Source: Ehrlichia ruminantium
GTDB taxonomy: Bacteria; Pseudomonadota; Alphaproteobacteria; Rickettsiales; Anaplasmataceae
Assembly (NCBI RefSeq): GCF_009728835.1
Contig: NZ_CP033455.1
Coordinates: 558,001-622,000 of the forward strand
DNA: 64,000 bases
Direction: 5' to 3'
The position numbers and the translations under genes are program-made. The notes below the pieces were generated by a model. The model was not told where the DNA came from and searched no databases. It was given only the letters and a program-made list of their open reading frames with translations. Positions within the stretch are counted from its first letter, which is position 1, and each line of letters starts with the position of its first letter. Of the stretch, positions 9,686 to 19,103 are shown piece by piece.

Positions 9686-11083
9686 ATGGTAATTTTGAAT
9701 GCTAGGCAGGTATTTGCCTTTGAAAAGCAATGTACTATTTCTGTTGCTGATCTTATTCAAAATGCTGGCAGAGCTGTAAGTAATGTGGTAATTAATCTAT
9801 TTCAAAAACAAGGTGTTACTATATTAGCTGGCCCAGGTAATAATGGGAAGGACGGTGTTGTTGTTGCAAAAACTTTAAGGGGTTTTGGATGGCCAGTAAC
9901 ATTAATGTTATACAACTGTAGTGTTGATACAGGTGAAGATTGGGTAGTTTCATTAACTTATGATAATATTGTTAATTGTAAGAATGATATAATTGTTGAT
10001 GCAGTATTTGGGATAGGTTTATCACGTTGTGTGGGTAATGATTTATCCGAAATATTTAATTTTATTAATTCTTCTAATAAAAAAGTTATTGCAGTTGACA
10101 TTCCTAGTGGAATAAATTGTGATACTGGTCAAGTTATGGGTTGTGCTTTACGTGCTGATATTACTGTAACTTTTTCTGTGTTAAAAATAGGGCATGTTTT
10201 ATTTCCAGGTTGTGATTATTCAGGAAGGGTTCATATTGTTGATGTTGGCATTGACATTGATAGTACTACAATTACAGTAAAAAAAAATACTCCGGTTTTG
10301 TGGAAGAGTGAAATACCTAGATTAACATATGCTTCTAATAAATATAGTCGTGGATATACATTAGTATGTTCAGTAGGTAATAAATCAATAGGTGCTTCAA
10401 AGCTTGCTGCAATGTCTGCGTTAAAAGTTGGGTCTGGTATTGTTACTATAGCATGTGATAATGTTGCTATGGAATTATATGCAGCTTGTTTAACATCGGT
10501 AATGTATAAGCTTTATGATGATGTAATTGATGATGATAGAGTGACATCTATTTTAATAGGGCCAGGTTGTGGAATCAGTGATATAACAAAACAAAGAGTA
10601 ATTAACGTTTTAGAGAAAAGAAATTGTGTTTTAGATGCTGATGCTATTTCTGTGTTTTCTGGTTCATCAGATATTCTATTTTCGTACATAAAAAATAATG
10701 TGATTATGACTCCACACGAGGGAGAGTTTAAGCGCATATTTCCATTTCTAACTGGTACTAAAGTAGATATGGTACGGGAAGCGGCAAATATATCTCAAGC
10801 AATTATAGTTTTGAAAGGTGCTGATACTGTCATTGGAGATCCTAGTGGTAATATTGTAATTACTAATCCTCCATTTACTTTAGCTACTGCAGGAAGTGGT
10901 GATGTGTTATCTGGAATTATTGCTGGATTATTGTCTTGTGGTATGAGTCCGTTTAATGCTGCATGTTGTGGAGTATGGATACATGCAGAATGTGCAAAAA
11001 GTTATGGTATGGGGTTAATTGCAGATGATATAATATTGCAAATATCAACCGTATTAAGAAGCTTATTATATCGGAATTATTGA
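9686..11083 (+). CDS. nnr: Bifunctional NAD(P)HX epimerase/dehydratase
   Basis: A 465-residue fusion that repairs hydrated NADH and NADPH. The N-terminal YjeF-type epimerase domain (about 1-205) shows GPGNNGKDGVVVA and VDIPSGINCDTG. The C-terminal ADP-dependent dehydratase domain (about 215-465) shows VLDADAIS, MTPHEGEFKRIFP, VLKGADTVI and the catalytic AGSGDVLSGIIAGLLS. Bacterial versions are usually 480-500 residues, so this one is slightly short but has both active centres. It stands alone with long gaps on the downstream side; a run of seven T occurs just after the stop without a good stem. Confidence 0.92.
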   Translation: MVILNARQVFAFEKQCTISVADLIQNAGRAVSNVVINLFQKQGVTILAGPGNNGKDGVVVAKTLRGFGWPVTLMLYNCSVDTGEDWVVSLTYDNIVNCKNDIIVDAVFGIGLSRCVGNDLSEIFNFINSSNKKVIAVDIPSGINCDTGQVMGCALRADITVTFSVLKIGHVLFPGCDYSGRVHIVDVGIDIDSTTITVKKNTPVLWKSEIPRLTYASNKYSRGYTLVCSVGNKSIGASKLAAMSALKVGSGIVTIACDNVAMELYAACLTSVMYKLYDDVIDDDRVTSILIGPGCGISDITKQRVINVLEKRNCVLDADAISVFSGSSDILFSYIKNNVIMTPHEGEFKRIFPFLTGTKVDMVREAANISQAIIVLKGADTVIGDPSGNIVITNPPFTLATAGSGDVLSGIIAGLLSCGMSPFNAACCGVWIHAECAKSYGMGLIADDIILQISTVLRSLLYRNY

Positions 11084-12006
11084 TTTTTGGGTTTTTTTAG
11101 TTATTGATAAATTTTAGTATTATTATATGTATAAAGGAGTTGGTTTGTATATTATTACTAATTGTGTTTTCTATAGTAATTCTAGTTTAAGTATATAGTG
11201 TGTGGTTGTGCTAAAAAAATAAGTTATTTAGTTTAAATTTGTGTGTTGTTTTATTGTAGGTTAGTTTTTAGTAATATTTTACTATAAGTGTAAGTTTTCT
11301 TGGTAATTAGTATTCATATGTGTTAGTGTGTTTTGTGATAATACATATATATGATGGTTAGTTACATAATGGTTAGTTTAGATTATTTTAGATAGTACTT
11401 GTAGGATATGATTGACTATATTTCTAGTGTGTTGATAATCTCTTTTTATACTTGAGCGTAATCAATTATTATAGTATGTACTGCTTCTTTTTATAGGTGA
11501 AAAAGTAGTTGTATATTATTTAGTGATGTAACCTTCTAGAGAATACGTTAAGTCTTGATAGTTGTTTTCTAAAATACTAAGTTTTAGTATTAGTAATTCT
11601 AGTATCATATATTTCTTATGCATGAGTTGATATTATGAGTAATCGTTTTATTATGTATTGGTTTAGCTTTTTTCAATTATTTTGAAGTATTTAATAACTT
11701 TTATGTGTTATTGTTATTTTTTATATGGTGAATAGTAGTTTATTATTGAAATCAATAAATGATTACCAATAAACAATTATAATGCTTGTAAAATAGAAAA
11801 AAAATACTAAATATATGTGATGGAATATAATATTTGAGTGTTTTTTAGGTATTTATGTAGTATACCTTGTTTATTATTGTTGTGTATGCTTATGTAATCA
11901 GTTTAAAATTCTTTTCAAAGTTATCATTTTATAATATTAATCTCTTTTTTTTCATGTGTAGATAAGCAATATTATTATTTTTTTGGTAGTGACTTTAGGT
12001 ATGTGA
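11084..12006. other. Intergenic region nnr/topA
   Basis: About 920 bp of T- and G-rich sequence. I see no gene fragment, repeat or RNA. A weak promoter candidate for topA is TTGAGT near 11834 with TAGTAT 18 bp later. Confidence 0.4.
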
Positions 12007-14466
12007 ATGAGTTTGATTATAGTAGAATCTCCGTCTAAGGCGAAGACTATAAGTAAGTATTTAGGTAATAAGTATAAGGTTGTTGCATCATTTGGACATA
12101 TTAGGGATTTTCCTGCAAAGAGTGGTTCTGTTGATCCTGATAAAGATTTTGCTATGACTTATGAGATTATCGCTAAGTCAGAAAAATATGTAAGCAAATT
12201 GATTCAAGTAGCTAATAAGGAAACAAAGGAAATCTATCTTGCAACTGATCCAGATCGTGAGGGTGAAGCAATAGCTTGGCATATTGTGGAAGTGTTGAAG
12301 GAAAAAAATGCTATTAATGATAATATTGTAATTAATAGGATGGTATTTAATGAAATTACAAAGAATGCAATACTTGCATCTATAAAGAATCCAAGAAATA
12401 TCAATATGGATCTTGTGTATGCACAGCAAGCACGTAGAGTTTTAGATTATTTAGTTGGTTTTACTTTATCTCCTTTATTGTGGAGAAAACTTCCTGGAAG
12501 TAAATCTGCTGGTAGGGTACAGTCTGTTGCTTTGAGATTGATATGTGATAGAGAAAGTGAAATTGAGAAATTTGTTACTCAAGAATATTGGGATATTGAG
12601 GCTAAGTTTCAAAACATAGAAGGGGAAGAATTTTCTGCATTTTTGAAATGTTATTCTGGTAATAAGTTGGACAAATTTGATATCAAGAATGAGGAAGATG
12701 CTAATAGGTTATCAGAAGAAATTAAAGCACGTACTTATTCTGTTAGTAGTGTAGAAAAAAAGCATACAAAGCGTAATCCTTACCCTCCTTTTATTACATC
12801 AAGTTTACAGCAGGAAGCATCGACTAAACTTGGTTTTTCAGCGAAAAGTACTATGCTAATTGCACAAAAACTTTATGAGGGTGTTGATATTGGAGGTGAA
12901 ATTGTTGGATTAATTACTTATATGAGAACAGATGGAGTATATATTTCAGATGAGGCGGTGGAACATATCAGAAGTGTTATCTCATCTATGTTTGGTAAAG
13001 AATATTTGCCAGATTCTCCTCGTAAGTATGTTAAAAAGGTGAAAAATGCTCAAGAAGCACATGAAGCAATAAGACCAACTAATATTACAATTACTCCTGA
13101 TAGTTTAGTCAATTATTTAACACCAGAACAATTGAAGCTTTATGATCTTATTTGGAAGAGAACAGTTGCTAGTCAAATGAACTCTGCTGTGTTAGATCAG
13201 GTGGCTGTAGAATTAAGTTCTGCAGATGGAGTAGTGATTTTACGTGCAGTAGGATCTTCTTTGTCTTTTGATGGATTTTATAGAGTGTATGGTCATGATG
13301 ATGATCATAAAAATACTATGTTACCATTACTTAATGAGAATGATAATTGTTCTTTGAATGATGTGATACCTAATCAACATTTTACGAATCCTCCTGCAAG
13401 ATATAGTGAAGCAAGTCTGGTAAAAAAAATGGAAGAAATAGGAATAGGGAGACCTTCTACTTATGCTTCAATTATCTCTGTACTGCAAGATCGGCAATAT
13501 GTTTTACTGAACCAGAAAAGGTTTGTTCCTACTGAAAGGGGAAGAGTTGTAAATATATTTCTTGTTAATTTTTTTAACCGTTACGTAGAATATGATTTTA
13601 CGGCAGATCTTGAGGAAAAACTGGATCTTATTTCTAATGGAAAAATTGGTTGGAAGGAAGTTTTACATCAGTTTTGGTTTTTGTTTATTGATAATGTTGA
13701 TTCAGTAAAGAAACTAGAATTTGCAGAAATATTAAATGTTATAAACTCTGAAATGGCAAGTCATATCTTTCGTTCTGATATTTCTGAAGTTGATAAAATG
13801 TGTCCTGTGTGTAATACTGGTAAATTGAGTCTTAATATTAGTAAAAATGGTATCTTTTTGGGATGCTCTGAGTATCCAGAATGTAAGTATACAAAGAATA
13901 TAGGAGATGATGTTGTAGATAATACAGAAGTTTCTCAGTATCCTAAAGTGTTAGGTATTGATACTGTAACTGGGCAGGAGATATACTTAAAGAAAGGTCC
14001 ATATGGTATTTACTTACAGATTGGTAATGATAAGGGTGGTAAGCGTGCTGCACTTCCAAAAGATATAGATCCTAACTTATTAGATTTAAAGATGGCAGAA
14101 CAAATATTGAGCTTACCTATAAGTTTAGGTGTACATCCAGAGACTAATCATGAAATTAAACTAGGACTTGGTAGATTTGGAGCGTATATATTCTATGAAG
14201 GTAAGTATTTTTCAATAAAAAAATTTGAAGGTAACTTTTTAGATATTACTCTTGAACATGCTATTAATATTATTGAAAAGAATCGTACTAATGGAGTTAT
14301 TAGATCTTTAGGTATGAGCCAAGATAATAAAGAAGTGTTTTTGTGTAAAGGGAGATATGGCTTTTATTTAAAGTATGATAACTTAAACATTGCTATAAAA
14401 AAAGGTATCGATGTTGAACAACTTTCTTTATCTGATGCTCTTAAATTGATATCTGAAAAATTGTAG
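12007..14466 (+). CDS. topA: DNA topoisomerase I (type IA)
   Basis: An 819-residue enzyme that relaxes negative supercoils. The TOPRIM domain has IIVESPSKAK (catalytic Glu7) and DPDREGEA (about 81-88). RVLDYLVGF and SAGRVQSVALR follow. The active tyrosine is Tyr305 in LITYMRTDG. IGIGRPSTYASII is also typical. After about residue 598 there is one four-cysteine zinc finger (CPVCNTGK ... CSEYPEC), then topoisomerase C-terminal repeats with KKGPYGIYLQ, GLGRFGAYI and KGRYGFYLKY. Fewer zinc fingers than in E. coli is normal for alphaproteobacteria. The gene is transcribed alone. Confidence 0.96.
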   Translation: MSLIIVESPSKAKTISKYLGNKYKVVASFGHIRDFPAKSGSVDPDKDFAMTYEIIAKSEKYVSKLIQVANKETKEIYLATDPDREGEAIAWHIVEVLKEKNAINDNIVINRMVFNEITKNAILASIKNPRNINMDLVYAQQARRVLDYLVGFTLSPLLWRKLPGSKSAGRVQSVALRLICDRESEIEKFVTQEYWDIEAKFQNIEGEEFSAFLKCYSGNKLDKFDIKNEEDANRLSEEIKARTYSVSSVEKKHTKRNPYPPFITSSLQQEASTKLGFSAKSTMLIAQKLYEGVDIGGEIVGLITYMRTDGVYISDEAVEHIRSVISSMFGKEYLPDSPRKYVKKVKNAQEAHEAIRPTNITITPDSLVNYLTPEQLKLYDLIWKRTVASQMNSAVLDQVAVELSSADGVVILRAVGSSLSFDGFYRVYGHDDDHKNTMLPLLNENDNCSLNDVIPNQHFTNPPARYSEASLVKKMEEIGIGRPSTYASIISVLQDRQYVLLNQKRFVPTERGRVVNIFLVNFFNRYVEYDFTADLEEKLDLISNGKIGWKEVLHQFWFLFIDNVDSVKKLEFAEILNVINSEMASHIFRSDISEVDKMCPVCNTGKLSLNISKNGIFLGCSEYPECKYTKNIGDDVVDNTEVSQYPKVLGIDTVTGQEIYLKKGPYGIYLQIGNDKGGKRAALPKDIDPNLLDLKMAEQILSLPISLGVHPETNHEIKLGLGRFGAYIFYEGKYFSIKKFEGNFLDITLEHAINIIEKNRTNGVIRSLGMSQDNKEVFLCKGRYGFYLKYDNLNIAIKKGIDVEQLSLSDALKLISEKL

Positions 14467-14531
14467 AGTTATAATGCTTTATAGATAGTATTTTTATAAA
14501 TAAATGTCAGACAAAATTAAGAAGCTATTTC

Positions 14532-14558
14532 TATCTGTAAAAGACAGGTATGTTTTAA
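14532..14558 (+). terminator. Possible topA terminator
   Basis: A 7-bp stem (TATCTGT at 14532-14538 with ACAGGTA at 14544-14550, one G-T pair), a 5-base loop and then TGTTTTAA. It lies 66 bp past the topA stop. The T tract is short, so confidence is moderate to low. Confidence 0.35.
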
Positions 14559-14673
14559 TAATATAAATTATTATATAACATGATATTTTGTATATATTGA
14601 TAAGTTTTATAAGTATGTTTATAAATGATGAATCTAATTAATATTTCCATTAATGTTATATATGTAGTATAGC

Positions 14674-15012
14674 TTATGTAGGTATCCATTCTTGATTGTT
14701 GTATGTATACAGTTTGTTTTTGTTTTTTATCCATAAAGTTAATCCCGTTTTTGGTTGTATAAAGTACCATTGATTAATGTAGTAGTACGTTAGATATCCT
14801 TCCTTATTTTTCCATTCTTGTATTGTTGGCTCAGGTCCAATAATATACATATCTCCTGATGATATTTCTTTTACTGGAGTATTACATTGTAATGCTAATA
14901 TGCAGTTATTCATCAGCATATCTATTTTTACTAATGCTTCGTTGACAGTGATTTCTTTATGTGTTTGATTATGCATAACCAAATCGAATTTAAGATTTAT
15001 AGAGTGAGTCAT
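14674..15012 (-). CDS. DUF2793-type protein, phage/GTA relic candidate
   Basis: A 112-residue protein matching from memory the DUF2793 pattern found in alphaproteobacterial prophage and gene-transfer-agent tail fibre proteins. In order it has HNQTHKEITVNEALVKIDML (family: QAQKH-x-THNEALR-x-LD), then ISSGDMYIIGPEPTIQEW (family: GDR-x-IV and a W), then NQWYFIQPKTGLTLWI (family: W-x-F-x-P-x-x-G-x-x-x-W) and a final YTYNNQEW. Full-length family members usually have further parts, so this is the compact domain alone. It lies 240 bp downstream of sspB on the same strand. No other phage gene is near it. A second frame at 14555-14770 overlaps it and is not real. Confidence 0.72.
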   Translation of the reverse strand: MTHSINLKFDLVMHNQTHKEITVNEALVKIDMLMNNCILALQCNTPVKEISSGDMYIIGPEPTIQEWKNKEGYLTYYYINQWYFIQPKTGLTLWIKNKNKLYTYNNQEWIPT

Positions 15013-15252
15013 AATTTTTCCTGGGTAAAAATGATAATATTAAAATACTTTTCGTAATTTAAGGCTTTGATTATTTGTTAATGATTTTTTATGTAATAAT
15101 GGTAAGTGTAACTGGATCTAGAGTTGTATTTGTTATGAACATGTTTACAGTATTATGTATGAAAAAAGTTTACTTGAAACTGACTAGTATTTAAGAGTAC
15201 TATACAACTGTACATAATATAATATTTAATAAGAATTACGAAGCAAAAAAGT

Positions 15253-15717
15253 TTACTTTTTTAAAAATGTATCTATAAAAATTATATTATCTTGATTGTT
15301 ATGCTGATGATTTTGAGAAATATCTTCATCATTACTATTGTTGTCTTCTTCTATTGTATCGCTAACATATGGCTTTAGATCTAATGAAAAACCTTGATAA
15401 GCATCTACATATTTTGTAATGGAGCAGTACGGTATGATTACTGTTTCTTCTTTACCATTAAAACTGAGTATTACACTAATATAATTATCATACGTGCATA
15501 GGTGCCTAAATTGATGTTGTAATACTACTGTTATTTCATCGGGATAACTCTTTTTTACGTGGTCTGGTAATGTGACTCCTTTTTGTTGAGTTAGAAAGGA
15601 TACAATAATGTGTACGTTACTGCAATTTTCTGGCTTAGCTATAACAGTTATAGCATCCTTAATCACCTTACACATGGCATTGTGCATTAATTTTTGATAA
15701 TTTACTACGTTATTCAT
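15253..15717 (-). CDS. sspB: ClpXP adaptor SspB (alphaproteobacterial type)
   Basis: A 154-residue adaptor that binds ssrA-tagged proteins and hands them to ClpXP. The pattern follows alphaproteobacterial SspB: VHIIVSFLTQQKGVTLPDHV, YPDEITVVLQHQFRHLCTYD, VILSFNGKEETVIIPYCSIT and FVDP-like KYVDAYQGFSLDL. The tail from about residue 117 is acidic and asparagine-rich, then ends in a hydrophobic module (IIFIDTFLKK) that would match the flexible ClpX-binding tail of known SspB proteins. The gene follows the tmRNA gene on the same strand with only some 20-25 bp between them, linking the tag and the reader of the tag. Confidence 0.88.
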   Translation of the reverse strand: MNNVVNYQKLMHNAMCKVIKDAITVIAKPENCSNVHIIVSFLTQQKGVTLPDHVKKSYPDEITVVLQHQFRHLCTYDNYISVILSFNGKEETVIIPYCSITKYVDAYQGFSLDLKPYVSDTIEEDNNSNDEDISQNHQHNNQDNIIFIDTFLKK

Positions 15718-15739
15718 AAACCAATCTTAACATAAACAA

Positions 15740-16031
15740 AATAGGGGGTTTTTCTGTTACCCGGGAAACCCCCTTAAAAACCGTGCTAATCATAAAACTA
15801 AGCAGCTACTAAGTTAGCAGCGCTACTATTATCATTAGCAGAAACGAAATTATCGTTTGCACTTATAAGTTTGATCATTTTAGACGGCTGTTTTCTCACC
15901 GAGCAAAAGCTATCCCCTTTACTATGCATGTCGATCCTGTTTCATCCCCATAACAGTGGAGATGCCGAGTACTGCCCTCGGGTCCAATACATTTATTCTA
16001 AGATGCATTTATTGCCATAGTGCAAAAGCAC
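15740..16031 (-). ncRNA. ssrA: Transfer-messenger RNA, permuted two-piece form
   Basis: Read on the minus strand, the acceptor piece comes first (about 16031-15956). It has a T-arm CCGAG-GGCAGTA-CTCGG and ends in CATCTCC plus a discriminator A. After a very short intervening segment (about CTGTTAT) the coding piece starts at 15949 with GGGGATG, which pairs with CATCTCC to form the acceptor stem. The resume codon GCA is at 15860-15858 and the tag frame runs to a TAG at 15800-15798, encoding ANDNFVSANDNSSAANLVAA, with the usual AA end read by ClpX and SspB. A G/C-rich hairpin follows (15743-15773). The permuted order is established for alphaproteobacterial tmRNA. Exact processed ends are estimated. 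Confidence 0.93.
15743..15773 (-). terminator. Strong hairpin at the 3' end of ssrA
   Basis: On the minus strand AGGGGGTTT ... AAAACCCCCT forms a strong stem with an internal CCCGGG-containing loop, followed by ATTTTG. It may terminate ssrA, be the 3' structure of the coding piece, or both. sspB begins about 25 bp later, so leakage through it could express sspB. Confidence 0.55.
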
Positions 16032-16037
16032 AGCTGT

Positions 16038-16066
16038 ATTCTATTATTATATTATTGATAAGTCAA
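16038..16066 (-). promoter_or_regulatory. ssrA promoter
   Basis: On the minus strand TTGACT (16066-16061) and TAGAAT (16043-16038) are separated by exactly 17 bp, each one base from the sigma-70 consensus. The expected start, near 16031, coincides with the 5' hairpin (GTGC-TTTT-GCAC) of the acceptor piece. Confidence 0.75.
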
Positions 16067-16154
16067 TATATTATCTATCTATAGATATAAAGAGAGCAGA
16101 CGTTAGCAAGAGTATCACTAAAGACGTATTATACAACGGTAAAATTTTACAATG

Positions 16155-16227
16155 CTCCCCGGGCCGGATTCGAACCAGCGACCCATTGGTTAACAGCCAA
16201 TTGCTCTACCAGCTGAGCTACCGAGGA
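16155..16227 (-). tRNA. tRNA-Asn (GTT)
   Basis: A 73-nt cloverleaf on the minus strand. The acceptor stem is TCCTCGG with CCGGGGA, the D-arm holds AGCTCAGCTGGTAGAGC, the anticodon loop is CTGTTAA (GTT), and the T-arm holds GGTTCGAATCC. CCA is not encoded. It lies about 125 bp upstream of the ssrA promoter on the same strand. Confidence 0.96.
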
Positions 16228-16796
16228 AAAAAGCATATACAATATACACAGTGTATCTTTTATGTGCAATAAAAATCTGATAATAATTATTTTGTATATG
16301 TTGAATGTTTTGAACATATAACTATCTGGTTGTTGTTGTACATAAAATGAACCTAATGCAGTGTTGATAAGAGGTAGAAAATCTTGAATTAATGGAGATG
16401 ACTGATTGTATAACTTATGTAATTTAGATAATACGAAATGAATATAGAACCAGAAGTGAAAATATCTTTTAGGTTATGAACGTATTAGCTATTAATAGAT
16501 GGTGGTAGTATAGAAATTATCACTGACATTTTTAAGTAGGATTATATTCTAGTATAGATGTCATCTTTTTTATGTATTAGCATTTAATTGTGGAGTTGTT
16601 ATCGTTATATTTGTTTTATATATTATTATAGTACTTATTTTATATTGAAAGCTTTAGTAATATGTAATTTGTTTATCCGGCTATCCCGTAGGATCTTATT
16701 TTTGATTATAATTAATTGTCATATTTTTTATATGTTAGGTATAGATTATTTATAAGTTTTAAGAATATCTAAGTTAGTCTTATATATTAACTCTCT

Positions 16797-16937
16797 TTAA
16801 TATAGCATTATTAACTCACAATCTGCTAGATCTCCAGCAACTGCAACAATTTTGTTTCCAAAACTCTTGGAAATTTTTTCTGAAATCTTATGGAATGCTT
16901 CTTCCCATGTTACTAGTAATAGCTGTACATTTTTTTC
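16797..16937 (-). pseudogene. nuoG: Fragment of NADH-quinone oxidoreductase subunit G
   Basis: On the minus strand a 46-codon stop-to-stop frame without a start codon encodes VTWEEAFHKISEKISKSF followed by KIVAVAGDLADCE. This matches the conserved NuoG segment at the start of its molybdopterin oxidoreductase domain (pattern: x-TWEEAL-x-x-I, then KI-x-x-x-x-G-x-x-x-D-x-E). The rest of the roughly 680-residue protein is absent and stops bound both sides, so this is an isolated relic. Fragments of duplicated genes between intact genes are known in E. ruminantium; a complete nuoG is presumed elsewhere. Confidence 0.72.
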
Positions 16938-17414
16938 TTATATAATGTTGATTATGTATGATATAGAAAAAAATTATCTTTTTTTAAGAAGTGTTGTTTT
17001 ATTATTAAGTTGGATATTTAGTAGTATATAAACTTATTTTATGTGTAGCTCTGTTGAAATAACTTAGCAATAGCTAAGTGCTAATTTTCTTTGGTTTATG
17101 GTGTATTTTAATTTAAGTATATAAGTTTTTAAGAAAAGATTTTTTATTATTTAAAATTTAGAAAATTAGTTAGTATATGATTTAATAATCAATACGTATT
17201 TTTTTATTCAATGCTGTTTTTTGACTATTGGCTTTTTGTTTAGACTGTTAAAGTACTAATTGATTTAAAAGAGAAATTTGTATAATCTAACTTGTAAAGT
17301 ATATAAGGATTGTAATTAGTTTACAGTGATTAACAGATATTATTTAAAGTTATACTTTAATACTATTTAAGTATTGATATTTTGGCGTAGCAAGTTGACT
17401 AAGGTTTTTATAAA

Positions 17415-17444
17415 CAAAAAATATCTTTTCTTGCTTTAAAAGAT
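17415..17444 (-). terminator. acpS intrinsic terminator
   Basis: On the minus strand directly after the acpS stop, ATCTTTT and AAAAGAT form a 7-bp stem with an 8-base loop (17423-17444), followed by ATTTTTTG. It ends the proS-acpS operon. Confidence 0.68.
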
Positions 17445-17446
17445 GG

Positions 17447-17821
17447 TTATTGTAATTCTTTATGTATTATTATGAAAGCAATGGCATAGTCTGTATCATC
17501 ACTAAGAGATAATTCAATTTTGTAATTGATACTACTATTGTTAATACTGACTTTTGGTTTACCATCTAAGGTATTATATATTGTAATGTCGGACATCTTT
17601 ATAGCTTTTCCAAATCCTGTTCCTAGTGCTTTGACATATGCTTCTTTTGCGGCAAATCTTTTTGCAAAATGTCTTATTTTTCCATTTAAACTTGTATATC
17701 TATTGCTATCCTTAATTTCTTCTTCTGAAAATACTCGTGTAAGAAATTTTGTGCCAAATTTTTTCCATAAATTTAATATACGTGGAATATAAACTATATC
17801 TGTACCAATCCCTACTATCAT
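17447..17821 (-). CDS. acpS: Holo-[acyl-carrier-protein] synthase
   Basis: A 124-residue enzyme that transfers the 4'-phosphopantetheine arm from CoA to acyl carrier protein for fatty acid synthesis. MIVGIGTDIVYIPRI contains the magnesium-binding aspartate and FAAKEAYVKALGTGF holds the second conserved glutamate and lysine. Length is normal. Its start lies one base after the proS stop, so the two form an operon with translational coupling likely. The CoA needed comes from a pathway whose coaD lies 3.2 kb away in this window. Confidence 0.95.
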   Translation of the reverse strand: MIVGIGTDIVYIPRILNLWKKFGTKFLTRVFSEEEIKDSNRYTSLNGKIRHFAKRFAAKEAYVKALGTGFGKAIKMSDITIYNTLDGKPKVSINNSSINYKIELSLSDDTDYAIAFIIIHKELQ

Positions 17822-17822
17822 T

Positions 17823-19103
17823 TTATGATTTTTTTAATTTATTAAGAAACTGTTCTACGGACATCAACGATGAATCCTTATTAGATCTCTGCCTCACTTC
17901 TATAAGACCCTGCTCTGTTGTTGCTTTTCCAATAATAATTTGCCACGGTATACCTAGTAAATCCATTCTTGCAAATTTAGTACCTATGCTATCTTCTGTA
18001 TCATCATATAATACATCATCGCTACCCAATTGTGTATATAGATTCTCTGAAATTTTATTACATTCTTTATTTGATGAGAATACGTTCACTAAAGAAAATT
18101 TGAATGGTGCTATTTCTTCTGGCCAAATGATACCATTATTGTCGTGAGAAACTTCAATAATTGCACCAACTAGTCTTGATATCCCTATACCATAGCATCC
18201 CATGTGTAATAGTTTGTTTTCGTTATTTTGGGAAAATACTGCATTCATTGTTTTTGAGTATTTGTCACCTAGATAAAAAATATGACCAACTTCTATACCT
18301 TTACTTATTTTGATCTGAGATGCTGGAATAGGGCAGGTGTCTTTATTGTATAAATCATCTGCAGCAGTATAAGTATTTTTTATTGTTTCAATATCAATAT
18401 CATCATTATTAATGAGATTAATTATGTTTTGGTCATAATATAATGTACTTTCTCCAGAATTTGCTAATATGTGGAATTCATGACTTAAATTACCTCCTAT
18501 TGGTCCAGAATCTGCTTTTACAGCTATTGGAGTTAGCCCTAATCTTTTAAAGATCTTAAGATAGATTTTAAACATTAAGTTATAAGACTCTATGGCACTA
18601 TTTAAATCTTTGTCAAAACTGTATGCATCTTTCATTAAAAATTCTCTGCACCGCATTATGCCATATCGTGGACGTAGTTCATCTCTAAATTTCCATTGTA
18701 TTTGGTATAAAGTTAATGGTAGATTTTTGTAGCTTGTTAATGTTGTTCTAACTAAGTCTGTTACAATTTCTTCGTGGGTAGGTCCGAAAACCATTTCTCG
18801 ATTATTTCGGTCTATGATACGTAACATTTCAGATCCATAGTCATGGTATCTACCAGATTCTTTCCATAACGTTGCTGGTTGTATCAATGGCATTAATACT
18901 TCGAGAATTCCTGATTTATTCATCTCTTCTCTTATGACGTTCTCTATATTTTTTAGTACTTTTAATCCTAGGGGAAGCCATGCATATATACCAGATGCAA
19001 TTTGCCGTATTAGTCCTGCACGTAAGGAGTATATGTGTGATACTATTGATACATCAGCTGGTGTTTCTTTTAATGTAGGTATGTAATGTTTTGATAAACG
19101 CAT
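17823..19103 (-). CDS. proS: Prolyl-tRNA synthetase, short alphaproteobacterial form
   Basis: A 426-residue class IIa synthetase. Motif 2 is in [24 protein letters not shown] (split: [13 protein letters not shown], then [11 protein letters not shown]) and motif 3 near [17 protein letters not shown]. The C-terminal anticodon-binding part has [25 protein letters not shown] (key DLLGIPWQI). E. coli ProS has about 570 residues because of an editing insertion between motifs 2 and 3; here that domain is absent, as is usual in alphaproteobacteria. Its absence means misacylated Ala-tRNA(Pro) must be dealt with by a separate factor or tolerated. First gene of the proS-acpS operon. Confidence 0.95.
   Translation of the reverse strand: MRLSKHYIPTLKETPADVSIVSHIYSLRAGLIRQIASGIYAWLPLGLKVLKNIENVIREEMNKSGILEVLMPLIQPATLWKESGRYHDYGSEMLRIIDRNNREMVFGPTHEEIVTDLVRTTLTSYKNLPLTLYQIQWKFRDELRPRYGIMRCREFLMKDAYSFDKDLNSAIESYNLMFKIYLKIFKRLGLTPIAVKADSGPIGGNLSHEFHILANSGESTLYYDQNIINLINNDDIDIETIKNTYTAADDLYNKDTCPIPASQIKISKGIEVGHIFYLGDKYSKTMNAVFSQNNENKLLHMGCYGIGISRLVGAIIEVSHDNNGIIWPEEIAPFKFSLVNVFSSNKECNKISENLYTQLGSDDVLYDDTEDSIGTKFARMDLLGIPWQIIIGKATTEQGLIEVRQRSNKDSSLMSVEQFLNKLKKS

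Larger units (their letters stand above)
16228..17446. other. Intergenic region with a nuoG remnant
   Basis: About 1.2 kb between tRNA-Asn and acpS. Apart from the nuoG fragment (16797-16937), a 7-bp perfect hairpin (ACTTAGC at 17062-17068, GCTAAGT at 17073-17079) and the acpS terminator, I see nothing. Confidence 0.5.

Noticed and set aside
14555-14770. 71-codon minus-strand frame
   Set aside because: It overlaps the DUF2793 gene in another frame and encodes a low-complexity peptide.
16139-16150. Palindrome GTAAAATTTTAC after tRNA-Asn
   Set aside because: It has no T tract on the tRNA strand and could be chance in such AT-rich DNA.
17749-18147. 132-codon plus-strand frame
   Set aside because: It lies antisense to proS, which has full family motifs.
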